Shown in pieces: positions 6,195 to 14,730 of a stretch of 27,430 nt of DNA (within the stretch, counting starts at the first letter, position 1; each line of letters starts with the position of its first letter). This stretch comes from an uncultured Erysipelotrichales bacterium. Lineage in GTDB: Bacteria > Bacillota_I > Bacilli_A > Erysipelotrichales > Coprobacillaceae. Location of the stretch: NCBI GenBank assembly GCA_910586805.1, contig CAJUJC010000011.1, positions 1 to 27,430 on the forward strand. Reading direction: 5' to 3'. The notes beneath the pieces were generated by a model. It was not told where the DNA came from, made no database searches, and worked only from the letters and a program-made list of their open reading frames with translations. Position numbers and translations under genes: made by a program.

Positions 6195-6879
6195 TCCAGT
6201 AATGCTTTCAGAAGTAAATAAAATACAAATTACATTACAGGTAGAATTGGTTTTTTCTTTAATTATCACTGCTGCTTTATGTGTTTTCTTTATTTATGCT
6301 GGAAAGAAAGTTATGGCTGCCAATCCATTAGAAAGACCAAAAGGGATTGTATTGGTTTGTGAAACAGGAATAGAAATGGTTTATAATTATATGAAATCAA
6401 TTATGCCATCTCGTTTTGAAAAGAATTATTATCCTTATTTTGCAATGATGTTTGTGTATTTGATTTTTGCAAATTTAAGTGGTTTGATTGGTTTTGATGC
6501 TCCTACATCTAACTATTCAATAACACTTGCAATTACATTAATTACTTTTGCATTAATTCAATACAATGCATTTAAGAAAAAAGGAGGTTTTACTTTCTTT
6601 AAAGAATTAGTATGGCCACCAACAAATATCTTAAGTGCTGTTTCACCATTGATTTCATTGTCAATGCGTTTGTTTGGTAATATTTTAAGTGGGACTATTT
6701 TGATGACATTAGTGTATCAGTTTACAGGTTGGTTATCAGGATTTTTATTACCAGTTAATGTGTTAGGACCAGTAATTGCACCTTTTTTACACGCATATTT
6801 TGATGTGTTTGCAGGGTGTATTCAAACTTTAGTATTTGTGACTTTATCTAGTATTTTGATTGCTATTGAAGCAGAATAA
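6187..6879 (+). CDS. atpB: ATP synthase F0 subunit a
   Basis: A 230-aa integral membrane protein, the stator half-channel of F0. It contains the essential Arg161 in SMRLFGN and the conserved C-terminal helices (YFDVFAGCIQTLVFVTLSSI). The start is the GTG at 6187: AAGGAGG ends 8 bases upstream. An in-frame GTG at 6157 lies before this site and an ATG at 6202 is 23 bases from it. The gene overlaps atpI by 8 bases. It is slightly short compared with many a subunits but all core helices appear present. Confidence 0.95.
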   Translation: MVSPVMLSEVNKIQITLQVELVFSLIITAALCVFFIYAGKKVMAANPLERPKGIVLVCETGIEMVYNYMKSIMPSRFEKNYYPYFAMMFVYLIFANLSGLIGFDAPTSNYSITLAITLITFALIQYNAFKKKGGFTFFKELVWPPTNILSAVSPLISLSMRLFGNILSGTILMTLVYQFTGWLSGFLLPVNVLGPVIAPFLHAYFDVFAGCIQTLVFVTLSSILIAIEAE

Positions 6880-6926
6880 CTAGTGAAGGATAAAAAGAAA
6901 AATTAAAAAATTTGGAGGTATAAAAA

Positions 6927-7154
6927 ATGACAGATTATGGATTAATTGCTATTGCAGCAGGTATTGCTGTATGTGCAGGATTAGGAACTGGTATTGGTGA
7001 AGGGATTGCTGCAAGTAAGGCAGTAGAAGCTGTTGGTAGAAATCCTGAAGCTGAAGGTAAAATTCGTACTATGATGATTTTAGGTATTGCCTTATCTGAA
7101 ACAGTTGCTATCTATGGTTTATTAATTGCTTTCTTATTAATGTTCGTTTACTAA
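6927..7154 (+). CDS. atpE: ATP synthase F0 subunit c
   Basis: A 75-aa helical hairpin that forms the rotor ring. Helix 1 has the glycine-rich packing motif GLGTGIGEG, the loop reads GRNPEAEGK, and helix 2 has the ion-binding Glu58 in ALSETVAIYG. Glu25 in helix 1 sits 33 residues before Glu58, the position of the Na+-ligand Gln32 of Ilyobacter tartaricus; Thr59 and Tyr63 line up with its Ser66 and Tyr70. So the ion site carries two carboxylates and a Na+-type Tyr. The start is supported by TTGGAGG 8 bases upstream, a strong site as expected for the most abundant subunit. Confidence 0.97.
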   Translation: MTDYGLIAIAAGIAVCAGLGTGIGEGIAASKAVEAVGRNPEAEGKIRTMMILGIALSETVAIYGLLIAFLLMFVY

Positions 7155-7181
7155 GAAATAAATAAGAAGGAGGAATAAGAA

Positions 7182-7685
7182 ATGAATATAGATATTGCAG
7201 GTAAATTATTCCCCAATATAACAACGTTAATTATTCAATTATGTTCTACAGGGGTTATGCTACTTATTTTCAAGAAATTTCTTTGGACTCCTATGCAAGC
7301 GTATTTTGCTAAGAGAGCGGACTTCATTGAATCACAAATGAATGAAGCAAAAGAAATGAATGAAAAAGCGAAGAAATTTATGGTAGAAAGTGAAGAACAA
7401 GCACGTGAAAGTGCAAAAGAATACAGAGAAATTGTAGAACGTGCGAGAACTGATGCTATCAAAGTGCGTGATGATATTGTTGCTCAAGCAAAGAAAGAAG
7501 CAACATCTAAAATTGATCAGGCACAAAAAGAAATTGAAGCTGAAAAGCAACAAGCAAAAGATGATATGAAAGAAGAAATGATTAATGTCGCTATTGAAGT
7601 CGCTTCAAAAATTATTGAAAAAGATATGAATACAAAAGAAAATCAACAAATGGTTGAAGATTTTGTTGAAAAGGTTGTGAAGTAA
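7182..7685 (+). CDS. atpF: ATP synthase F0 subunit b
   Basis: A 167-aa protein with one N-terminal membrane helix (about residues 12-30) followed by a long, highly charged Lys/Glu/Ala coiled coil to the end. It is the peripheral stalk linking subunit a to delta and alpha. GAAGGAGG precedes the ATG. Its TAA overlaps the atpH ATG by one base (TAATG), a coupling junction. Two opposite-strand frames over this gene are artefacts of its repetitive charged codons. Confidence 0.95.
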   Translation: MNIDIAGKLFPNITTLIIQLCSTGVMLLIFKKFLWTPMQAYFAKRADFIESQMNEAKEMNEKAKKFMVESEEQARESAKEYREIVERARTDAIKVRDDIVAQAKKEATSKIDQAQKEIEAEKQQAKDDMKEEMINVAIEVASKIIEKDMNTKENQQMVEDFVEKVVK

Positions 7686-8215
7686 TGGAAGCAGTTGCTA
7701 AAATTTATGCTGAATCTTTATTTGATTTAGCTAAAGAAAATAGAGCAGTAGAAATATATCAAAAAGATATGTTAAAAGTTCAAGACGTTTTTGAAGATTC
7801 ATCTTTTGTACAATTCTTTAGTCATGTTGCTTTGGCAGATGAAATTAAAAATGATGTAATGAAAAAGGCTTTTCAAGGACAAATACAAGAATATGTTTAT
7901 AATTTCTTATTATTGTTAGTGAAGAAAAGAAGGATAAATTATATTTTAAATATTTGTCATGAATTTCAGTCTTTATGTAATGATTATTTTGGTGTTAAGG
8001 TTGGTAAAATTTATAGTGCTTATGAGTTAACTCAAGATGATATTATTAAGATTGAAAAAGCGATGAGTCAAAAAGAAAATAAGAAAGTGAAATTAAGTGT
8101 GGTTGTTGATTCGAGTTTAATTGGTGGGATTAAAGTTGAAATTAATAATCATGTTTATGATGATACACTTTCTAATAAATTAGAATCACTTAAGCAAGAA
8201 CTATTAAGAAAGTAG
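7685..8215 (+). CDS. atpH: ATP synthase F1 subunit delta
   Basis: A 176-aa protein of usual length. It begins EAVAKIYAESLFDLAKEN, the conserved N-terminal helix that binds alpha, and ends with the conserved LIGGIKVEINNHVYDDTLSNKLESLK region. It joins the b stalk to the top of F1. The start overlaps the atpF stop; the stop TAG is followed after 9 bases by the atpA start. Confidence 0.95.
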   Translation: MEAVAKIYAESLFDLAKENRAVEIYQKDMLKVQDVFEDSSFVQFFSHVALADEIKNDVMKKAFQGQIQEYVYNFLLLLVKKRRINYILNICHEFQSLCNDYFGVKVGKIYSAYELTQDDIIKIEKAMSQKENKKVKLSVVVDSSLIGGIKVEINNHVYDDTLSNKLESLKQELLRK

Positions 8216-8224
8216 GTGAAAATA

Positions 8225-9748
8225 GTGAGTCTAAGACCAGATGAAATTAGTGCTTTAATCAAAGAACAAATTAAACATTATAATGATCAAATTGAATCTA
8301 AAGATGTAGGAACAGTTATGACTGTTGGTGATGGTGTTAGTGTTGTTCATGGGTTAGATGATGCTATGTTGGGAGAATTATTATTATTCCCTAATGATGT
8401 TTATGGTATGGTTATGAACCTTGAAGAAGATAGTGTTGGTGCTGTATTATTAGGTAACGAAGGAACTATCAAAGAAGGTGACGAGGTAAAACGTACAGGA
8501 AAAATTATTGAAGTTCCTGTTGGTGATGGATTGTTAGGGCGTGTTGTCAATCCATTAGGTCAACCTATTGATGGACAAGGTGAAATCAAGTATACAAAAA
8601 CACGTCCAATTGAAAGAGTTGCTAGTGGGGTTATGACTAGAAAATCGGTTGATCAACCATTACAAACTGGTATTACTTCTATTGATGCAATTATTCCTAT
8701 TGGAAGAGGTCAACGTGAGTTGATTATCGGAGATAGACAAACTGGAAAAACAGCTATTGCGATTGATACTATTTTAAATCAAAAAGGACAAGATATTTAT
8801 TGTATATATGTAGCTATTGGACAAAAGAATTCAACTGTTGCACAAATCGTAGAAAAACTACGTAAAGGTGGAGCAATGGACTATACAACAATCGTATCAG
8901 CAGGTGCGAGTGAACTTGCTCCCGTTCAATATATTGCTCCTTATGCAGGAGTTGCAATGGCAGAAGAGTGGCTATTTGAAGGAAAAGATGTGTTGATTGT
9001 TTATGATGATTTATCTAAACATGCAGTGGCATATCGTACAGTGTCTTTATTGTTAAAAAGACCACCAGGACGTGAAGCATATCCAGGAGATGTCTTCTAT
9101 TTACATTCAAGATTATTAGAAAGAGCTTGTCGTTTAAATGAGGAAAATGGTGGGGGTTCAATTACAGCTTTACATATTATTGAAACACAAGCAGGAGACA
9201 TTTCAGCTTATATTCCTACAAATGTTATTTCTATTACTGATGGACAAATTTTCTTACAACAAGATTTATTCAATGCAGGTTTCAGACCAGCTATTGATAC
9301 AGGTTTATCAGTATCACGTGTTGGTTCATCAGCACAAATTAAAGCGATGAAACAAGTTTCAGGATCTTTAAAATTAGAATTAGCGCAGTTTGCGGAAATG
9401 CAAGCTTTTGCTCAATTTGGTAGTGATTTGGATGCTGCAACAAAGGCAACACTAGATCATGGTGAAAAAGTAAGAGAAGTTTTAAAACAAGCTCAATACT
9501 CACCACGAAGTGTAGAAGAACAAGTTATTTCATTATTTGCATTAAAGAATGGATTTACAAAGAAAATTCCTGTAAATAAAGTGTCATCATTCATTAATGA
9601 ATTATATGTTGATATTGAAACTCATCATGAGAATATTATCGAAGATATTCATACAAATAAGATGATTAGTGATGATTTATCAAATCAAATGAAGGATGTT
9701 ATGAAAGCTTTTGTAGAACAATTTCTTAAAGTGAATAAGGAAGGATAA
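8225..9748 (+). CDS. atpA: ATP synthase F1 subunit alpha
   Basis: A 507-aa non-catalytic nucleotide-binding subunit. Walker A GDRQTGKT is at about 169-176, the DELSD-like segment reads LIVYDDLSKHA, and the arginine-finger segment is VSRVGSSAQ. The GTG at 8225 is chosen over the GTG at 8216 because it gives MSLRPDEISALIKEQI, the conserved family N-terminus, and AGGTGA lies just before it. An internal +1-frame open frame near 9138-9350 is a shadow. The stop at 9748 falls six bases before the atpG start. Confidence 0.97.
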   Translation: MSLRPDEISALIKEQIKHYNDQIESKDVGTVMTVGDGVSVVHGLDDAMLGELLLFPNDVYGMVMNLEEDSVGAVLLGNEGTIKEGDEVKRTGKIIEVPVGDGLLGRVVNPLGQPIDGQGEIKYTKTRPIERVASGVMTRKSVDQPLQTGITSIDAIIPIGRGQRELIIGDRQTGKTAIAIDTILNQKGQDIYCIYVAIGQKNSTVAQIVEKLRKGGAMDYTTIVSAGASELAPVQYIAPYAGVAMAEEWLFEGKDVLIVYDDLSKHAVAYRTVSLLLKRPPGREAYPGDVFYLHSRLLERACRLNEENGGGSITALHIIETQAGDISAYIPTNVISITDGQIFLQQDLFNAGFRPAIDTGLSVSRVGSSAQIKAMKQVSGSLKLELAQFAEMQAFAQFGSDLDAATKATLDHGEKVREVLKQAQYSPRSVEEQVISLFALKNGFTKKIPVNKVSSFINELYVDIETHHENIIEDIHTNKMISDDLSNQMKDVMKAFVEQFLKVNKEG

Positions 9749-9753
9749 TGCTT

Positions 9754-10605
9754 ATGGCTAGTAATATGCAGTCTATTAAAAGACGTATGAGGTCAGTTGA
9801 ATCTACAAAGAAGATTACAAAAGCAATGCAACTTGTTGCGACTTCTAAATTAAGAAAAACAAGAAATCAATTAGAAGAATTAAAACCATATTATAGTATG
9901 GTTCAGGAAACAGTTGCTGAAATTTTAGAAAGTAATAAAGGACGTATTGATAATCCTTATTTAAAAGAAAATAAAGAAGGAAAGACAGTTTATATTGTTA
10001 TGACTTCTAGTTTAGGATTATGTGGTGGTTATAATGCAAACGTTTTTAAGACTATTGCAAGTGAAGTTCAAGATGATGATATTGTTTATATGATTGGGAC
10101 AAAAGGTGCAAGTTATTTATCTCATCGTCATATTGAATATAATCATGATTATTTGAATTTAAATACGACTTTAGATTTTAAGGAAATTGTAAGACTTGTA
10201 GGTGAGTTAACAACAAAGTATAGAAATAAAGAAATTTCTAAGATTAAAATTATTTATACTGAGTTCGTTAATAACTTAACATTTACACCTAGAGTTATTA
10301 CTTTATTACCAGTTGATACTTCTGATTTTGATGATATTGAAGTGACAAAAAAATATACAGTTTTTGAACCAAGTCCAAATGCTGTATTGAATCAATTGAT
10401 ACCTATGTATTTACAATCAGTGATATATGGATATTTAGTTGAATCAGTAACAAGTGAAAATGCTTCAAGAAGAACATCAATGGAAAATGCAACTGATAAT
10501 GCACAAGAATTAATTGATAACTTATTATTAAAATACAATCAAGCTAGACAGACAGCAATTACTAATGAAATTAGTGAAATTGTTGCTGGTGCTAATGCTC
10601 AATAA
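9754..10605 (+). CDS. atpG: ATP synthase F1 subunit gamma
   Basis: A 283-aa central shaft protein. The N-terminal coiled-coil helix (MQSIKRRMRSVESTKKITKA) and C-terminal partner (SENASRRTSMENATDNAQEL, then LLLKYNQARQTAITNEISEI) are conserved. TSSLGLCGGYNANVFK is the recognisable middle motif. ATG 9754 is preferred over ATG 9748, because GGAAGG ends 9 bases before it but only 3 before 9748; a TAATG coupling at 9748 remains possible. Confidence 0.95.
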   Translation: MASNMQSIKRRMRSVESTKKITKAMQLVATSKLRKTRNQLEELKPYYSMVQETVAEILESNKGRIDNPYLKENKEGKTVYIVMTSSLGLCGGYNANVFKTIASEVQDDDIVYMIGTKGASYLSHRHIEYNHDYLNLNTTLDFKEIVRLVGELTTKYRNKEISKIKIIYTEFVNNLTFTPRVITLLPVDTSDFDDIEVTKKYTVFEPSPNAVLNQLIPMYLQSVIYGYLVESVTSENASRRTSMENATDNAQELIDNLLLKYNQARQTAITNEISEIVAGANAQ

Positions 10606-10616
10606 GGAGGTGCCTT

Positions 10617-12020
10617 ATGTCTAATATAGGGAAAATCGTACGTGCAGTTGGACCTGTTGTTGATATTGTATTTGATGATGCTCATTTACCATCATTAAAT
10701 ACAGCAATTCATATTGATAATCATGGTGAACCATTAACAGTTGAAGTTGCACAACATATTGGTGATGATGTCGTACGTTGTATTGCAATGGGACCTACTG
10801 ATGGTTTAGAAAGAGGTCTTGATGCAATTGATACAGGAAATCCTATTAGTGTTCCTGTAGGAAATGAAACATTGGGAAGAATGTTTAATGTTTTAGGAAA
10901 TCCAATCGATGGAAAAGAAGAATTAAATAATGTAGAAAAAATGCCTATTCATAGAAGTGCTCCTACTTATGCACAACAAAGAACTGAAACTGAAATTCTT
11001 GAAACAGGAATTAAGGTTATTGATTTAATTTGTCCATATGTTAAAGGTGGTAAAATTGGATTATTTGGTGGTGCAGGTGTAGGTAAAACAGTATTAATTC
11101 AAGAGTTAATCAACAATATTGCAACTCAACATGGTGGGTTATCAGTATTTGCTGGTGTTGGGGAACGTTCAAGAGAAGGGAATGACCTTTATTATGAAAT
11201 GAAAGAAAGTGGAGTTTTAAATAAAACAACACTTGTCTTTGGACAAATGAATGAACCACCTGGATCACGTTTAAGAGTTGCTTTAACAGGATTAACAATG
11301 GCTGAATATTTTAGAGATGAACAAAATCAAGATGTATTACTGTTCATTGATAATATTTTCCGTTTTACTCAAGCTGGTTCAGAAGTATCTGCTTTATTAG
11401 GACGCGTTCCTTCTCAAGCAGGATATCAACCAACATTAGCAACTGAAATGGGACAATTACAAGAACGTATTACATCTACAAAGAAAGGATCAATTACATC
11501 AGTACAAGCGGTTTATGTACCTGCTGACGACTTAACTGACCCTGCTCCTGCAACGACGTTTGCTCACCTTGATGCAAAAGTTGTTTTAGATCGTTCAATT
11601 GCAGCATTAGGTATTTATCCTGCTGTTGATCCATTAAATTCTACTTCTCGTGCTCTTGATCCATTAGTTGTGGGACAAGAACATTATGAAGTTGCACATG
11701 GTGTTCAACAAATTCTTCAAAGATTCCAAGAATTACAAGATATTATTGCTATTTTGGGTATGGATGAATTAAGTGAAGAAGATAAAATTACTGTTGCACG
11801 TGCAAGACGTGTACGTAATTATTTATCTCAACCGTTTACAGTAGCTAGTCAGTTTACTGGAATGGATGGAAAATATGTCCGTGTAGAAGATACTATCAGA
11901 GGATTTAAAGAAATCTTAGATGGTAAATGTGATCATTTACCTGAACAAGCTTTCCACAATGTAGGTTCTATTGAAGAAGCAATAGAAAAAGCAAAGGCTT
12001 TAACAGATGAAGCCATTTAG
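10617..12020 (+). CDS. atpD: ATP synthase F1 subunit beta
   Basis: A 467-aa catalytic subunit. Walker A GGAGVGKT is at 151-158, the catalytic Glu lies in GERSREGNDLYYEM, and Walker B in LLFIDNIFRFTQAGSEVSALLGR; the C-terminal DELSEED-like loop reads MDELSEED. AAGGAGG precedes the ATG. The 3' end overlaps atpC by 14 bases. All catalytic residues are in place. Confidence 0.98.
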   Translation: MSNIGKIVRAVGPVVDIVFDDAHLPSLNTAIHIDNHGEPLTVEVAQHIGDDVVRCIAMGPTDGLERGLDAIDTGNPISVPVGNETLGRMFNVLGNPIDGKEELNNVEKMPIHRSAPTYAQQRTETEILETGIKVIDLICPYVKGGKIGLFGGAGVGKTVLIQELINNIATQHGGLSVFAGVGERSREGNDLYYEMKESGVLNKTTLVFGQMNEPPGSRLRVALTGLTMAEYFRDEQNQDVLLFIDNIFRFTQAGSEVSALLGRVPSQAGYQPTLATEMGQLQERITSTKKGSITSVQAVYVPADDLTDPAPATTFAHLDAKVVLDRSIAALGIYPAVDPLNSTSRALDPLVVGQEHYEVAHGVQQILQRFQELQDIIAILGMDELSEEDKITVARARRVRNYLSQPFTVASQFTGMDGKYVRVEDTIRGFKEILDGKCDHLPEQAFHNVGSIEEAIEKAKALTDEAI

Positions 12021-12405
12021 ATTAAAGATTGTTACTCCAAAAGGAATCTACAAAGAAACTGATATTGAAATGTTGAATTTAACAACATTGGCAGGACAAA
12101 TTGGAATTTTAGCAAATCATATTCCATTAGCAAGTGGTATTGAAATTTCTGAGATGAATTATATCCAAAATGGACAAAGATATATCTTTGCAATTGCTGG
12201 TGGATTTGTATATGTGAATGAAGATGAAACAATGATTATTGCTAATGCTATCGAAGCTCCTGAAGAAATTGACTTAGAAAGAGCAGAAAACGCAAAACGT
12301 AGAGCAGAAAAACGTATTGCTGATGCACATGATGTTGATATTGTAAGAGCTGAAATGGCATTAAGAAAAGCATTAAATCGTATTCATGTCAAAAATGCTA
12401 TATAA
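12007..12405 (+). CDS. atpC: ATP synthase F1 subunit epsilon
   Basis: A 132-aa protein with the N-terminal beta sandwich (KIVTPKGIYKETDIEMLNLT, LAGQIGILANHIPL) and a C-terminal two-helix Ala/Arg-rich tail that can inhibit ATP hydrolysis. It starts inside the end of atpD (14-base overlap) with no strong ribosome binding site, so coupling is likely. It is the last gene of the operon, followed directly by a strong terminator. Confidence 0.95.
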   Translation: MKPFRLKIVTPKGIYKETDIEMLNLTTLAGQIGILANHIPLASGIEISEMNYIQNGQRYIFAIAGGFVYVNEDETMIIANAIEAPEEIDLERAENAKRRAEKRIADAHDVDIVRAEMALRKALNRIHVKNAI

Positions 12406-12440
12406 GATTATATGAAAAAATTTCATATAATCTTTTTTCT
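12405..12440 (+). terminator. Terminator of the ATP synthase operon
   Basis: A perfect 13-bp stem AGATTATATGAAA (12405-12417) / TTTCATATAATCT (12421-12433) with a 3-base loop, then a T-rich tract. It begins at the atpC stop codon. Confidence 0.95.
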
Positions 12441-12452
12441 TTGTATTAAAAA

Positions 12453-12461
12453 TGCTATTAT
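12453..12461 (+). promoter_or_regulatory. Candidate extended -10 of the amidase gene
   Basis: TGCTATTAT sits between the atp terminator and the amidase start, 21 bases before the ATG. No clear -35. Confidence 0.35.
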
Positions 12462-12482
12462 AAAAAATAAGAGGTGTTGATA

Positions 12483-13241
12483 ATGGCAAAAAAAAGAAAA
12501 AAGAAAAAGTTAAAAATTAAATGGAGTAGAGTTATCATATCTTTAGTTTTTGTGATGGTGCTTGGTTTTGGGATTTATAAAGGGGCAACATATATCTTAG
12601 ATCAAATCATCTCTTTTTTTAATCCCCAAGCAGAGATTATTAATAATAATGATGAAGGAATTGTATTACCACCTAAAGATTACAAGGCAACTGTTATTGT
12701 AGATCCTGGTCACGGTGGAGTAGATGCTGGAACAAATAGAGATGGTGTCCTTGAAAAAAATATTACACTTAGTGTTGCTAAAAAAATAAAACAAGAACTT
12801 TATAAAAAAGATATTGAAGTAATTCTTACAAGAGAAGATGATTCAACACTATACCCAAATAATAAAATCAAAGATTTAAATGCAAGGGCAGGATTTAGTG
12901 AAAAATATAATGCAAAAGCTTTTGTTTCAATACATGTTAATGCATTTGAGGATACAAATGATATATCAGGATTTGATTTTTATACAAGGAATGAAGAAAG
13001 TGAACCTTTAATGCAGGAAGTAAGCAATCAAATTGATAAATTAGGTTTGTCTAAAGTTAGAAGTGTGCAGGACGGTCACGGTTTACAGGTTTTAAGAGAT
13101 AATACTGTTCCAGCTATTTTGGTAGAGATGGGATATATCAATGGTGTTGATTTTAAATATTTATCTGATGAAGAACAAATGGATAAAATTGCAGTAGGGA
13201 TTGCTAAAGGAATAGAATCATATATTAATGAATTTGAATAA
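12483..13241 (+). CDS. N-acetylmuramoyl-L-alanine amidase (Amidase_3), membrane-anchored
   Basis: A 252-aa protein that cleaves the amide bond between MurNAc and the stem peptide of peptidoglycan. A very basic N-terminus (MAKKRKKKKLKIK) precedes one membrane helix (about 16-40), which acts as a signal anchor. The Amidase_3 domain (about 70-250) has zinc ligands His77 (DPGHGG), Glu91 (LEKN) and His151 (SIHVNA), and the catalytic Glu215 (VEMGYI). AGAGGTG lies 6 bases or more before the ATG at 12483; the in-frame GTG at 12474 lies within that site. It has no SH3 or LysM wall-binding domain. It resembles CwlD/AmiC-type enzymes; which cell process it serves is not shown. Confidence 0.93.
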   Translation: MAKKRKKKKLKIKWSRVIISLVFVMVLGFGIYKGATYILDQIISFFNPQAEIINNNDEGIVLPPKDYKATVIVDPGHGGVDAGTNRDGVLEKNITLSVAKKIKQELYKKDIEVILTREDDSTLYPNNKIKDLNARAGFSEKYNAKAFVSIHVNAFEDTNDISGFDFYTRNEESEPLMQEVSNQIDKLGLSKVRSVQDGHGLQVLRDNTVPAILVEMGYINGVDFKYLSDEEQMDKIAVGIAKGIESYINEFE

Positions 13242-13255
13242 CTTATAAAGTAGAG

Positions 13256-13285
13256 AAATGTTCTTTTTTAAGGAACATTTTTTCT
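13256..13285 (+). terminator. Terminator of the amidase gene
   Basis: AAATGTTC (13256-13263) / GAACATTT (13273-13280) followed by T residues. Confidence 0.85.
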
Positions 13286-13390
13286 TACAATAAATGTCGT
13301 TATAAAAAATAAATATTATCATAGAGTAGTATTAAAAAAAATGTTAAAATGATACAAGAGATAAGTAAAATTTAAAAAAGGTGAATATAT

Positions 13391-13567
13391 ATGGAAAAAA
13401 CCAAAATCATTGAAGCACATGAATAGTGTACTTATAACAAGAAAGAATTATCTCATTTTAAACTGTGTGGTTGTCTTTATGGTGGAATTGATTCAATAAT
13501 ATATGATAGCGAAACTTATCCTGTGTAAGAGGAATTTCTAAAATAGATGAGAGATTATTGGTTTTAA
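13391..13567 (+). pseudogene. Remnant of a small cysteine-rich cytoplasmic protein gene
   Basis: One frame from ATG 13391 reads MEKTKIIEAHE, stop, CTYNKKELSHFKLCGCLYGG, then IDSIIYDSETYPV, stop, EEFLK, stop, MRDYWF, stop at 13565-13567. AAAAGGTG precedes the ATG. This reads as a decayed member of a small (about 80 aa) protein family I remember with the pattern HEYCTxNKxxL...CGCFYC...CPYCGIDSVI...YPIT.EFL..M..YWF. Three in-frame stops (TAG, TAA, TAG) fall where the intact family has sense codons. A segment of about 25 residues between CGC-Y and GIDS, including the second Cys pair, is missing. The family call is from memory. The rest of the 404-base gap 13242-13645 holds only the terminator and AT-rich promoter sequence. 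Confidence 0.7.
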
Positions 13568-13596
13568 AATATAAGTGATACGTTATAAAAATATTT

Positions 13597-13602
13597 TATA
13601 AT
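13597..13602 (+). promoter_or_regulatory. Candidate -10 of the HAD phosphatase gene
   Basis: TATAAT lies 43 bases before the HAD start. The -35 region is poor, and other AT-rich hexamers nearby could serve. Confidence 0.3.
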
Positions 13603-13645
13603 AAAAATAGATTGACCATTTTAATAAGAAGTAAGGAGATAATTT

Positions 13646-14455
13646 ATGAAAACTTTGTATGTATCTGATTTAGATGGAACATTGCTTAGAAGTGATGAAA
13701 CAATAAGTGAATATACAATTCAAGTTATTAATGAACTTGTAGAAAAAGGTATGATTTTTTCATACGCAACTGCTAGGTCTTTTCATACAGCACATAAAGT
13801 TACTCAAGGATTTCATGCTAAAATTCCACTGATTGTTTATAATGGAACAATGATTAAAGATAACCTCACTAAAGAAATTATTGTTTCTAATTTTTTTGAT
13901 GAAAGTATAGATCATTTAATAACTGATTTAATTAATCATGAAATCTATCCTATTGTTTATTCTATTATGAATAATGAAGAAAAATTTTCATATATTGAAG
14001 ATAAATGTAGTCAAGGAACAATAGATTTTATACACTCAAGAAAAAATGATATTCGTTCTCATCCTGTCGAACATATAGAAGATTTATATAGAGGAAATAA
14101 GTTTTATATAACTTGTATTGATAAGAAAGAAAAACTAGAACCTATCTATACAAAATATAAAAATGTACTTCATTGTATATATCAAAAAGATTTTTATTCA
14201 AAAGAACAATGGTTGGAATTTTTACCAAATAATGCTTCAAAATCAAATGCAGTTCAACAATTAAAAGAATATTTAGGTTGTGATAAAGTTGTTGTATTTG
14301 GAGATGGAAAAAATGATATTGATATGTTTGAACAAGCTGATGAGTGTTATGCTGTTGAAAATGCAGTAGATGAATTAAAATGTATAGCAACACAAATCAT
14401 TGGACATCATAATGATAATGCAGTTGCAAAATGGTTGAAAGAAAACTATAAGTAA
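13646..14455 (+). CDS. Cof-type HAD-superfamily phosphatase
   Basis: A 269-aa enzyme of the Cof/IIB HAD subfamily, which dephosphorylates sugar phosphates, flavin or PLP-type substrates. Motif I is Asp8-Leu-Asp10-Gly-Thr (nucleophile and acid/base), motif II a Thr in YATARS, motif III a Lys before the C-terminal GDGKNDIDMFEQA (motif IV, Mg2+). A large cap domain lies between about residues 85 and 195. AAGGAG precedes the ATG by 8 bases. Substrate cannot be read from sequence. It ends just before the promoter and T-box leader of the methionyl-tRNA synthetase gene. Confidence 0.92.
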   Translation: MKTLYVSDLDGTLLRSDETISEYTIQVINELVEKGMIFSYATARSFHTAHKVTQGFHAKIPLIVYNGTMIKDNLTKEIIVSNFFDESIDHLITDLINHEIYPIVYSIMNNEEKFSYIEDKCSQGTIDFIHSRKNDIRSHPVEHIEDLYRGNKFYITCIDKKEKLEPIYTKYKNVLHCIYQKDFYSKEQWLEFLPNNASKSNAVQQLKEYLGCDKVVVFGDGKNDIDMFEQADECYAVENAVDELKCIATQIIGHHNDNAVAKWLKENYK

Positions 14456-14457
14456 GG

Positions 14458-14484
14458 TTGACATTATTACATATATTTGATAAT
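14458..14484 (+). promoter_or_regulatory. Candidate promoter of the metG T-box transcript
   Basis: A consensus TTGACA (14458-14463) overlaps the end of the HAD gene. GATAAT (14479-14484, 15-base spacer) or TAATGT (14481-14486, 17-base spacer) could be the -10. Confidence 0.5.
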
Positions 14485-14492
14485 GTTAAAAA

Positions 14493-14712
14493 GAAAACAA
14501 AAAGCAAAGAACAGTAGAGATTAAAAGGGCGTTTTAGAGAGCTGATGGATGGTGTAAATCAGTACATAACTTTTATGAAGATGGACTGGGAGCTGTTATC
14601 TTGAATAGTTAGAGATAATCGTTAACTGCGTTAAAGTTTTGAGGGTATATCGGAAGATATAAAAAAAGGTGGTACCGCGTATTATACGTCCTTTTATAAG
14701 GGCGTTTTTATT
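14493..14712 (+). promoter_or_regulatory. T-box riboswitch (methionine tRNA sensing) of metG
   Basis: The leader carries the T-box core AGGTGGTACCGCG (14667-14679) and a terminator hairpin whose arms are ACGTCCTT (from 14686) and AAGGGCGT (to 14705), followed by T residues. Stem I shows AGAGAGCTGATGGATGGTG. The probable specifier is ATG at 14581-14583 in GAAGATGGACTGGG, matching the methionine codon and the gene downstream; the alternative ATG at 14575 cannot be excluded by eye. Uncharged tRNA-Met would pair with the specifier and with the T-box bulge, stabilising the antiterminator and turning the gene on. Confidence 0.93.
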
Positions 14713-14730
14713 TTGGAAAGGAGAGATATT

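Noticed and set aside
7235..7553. Two minus-strand frames over atpF
   Set aside because: Complement of the Lys/Glu-rich coiled-coil codons of subunit b gives Phe/Ser/Leu-rich nonsense proteins.
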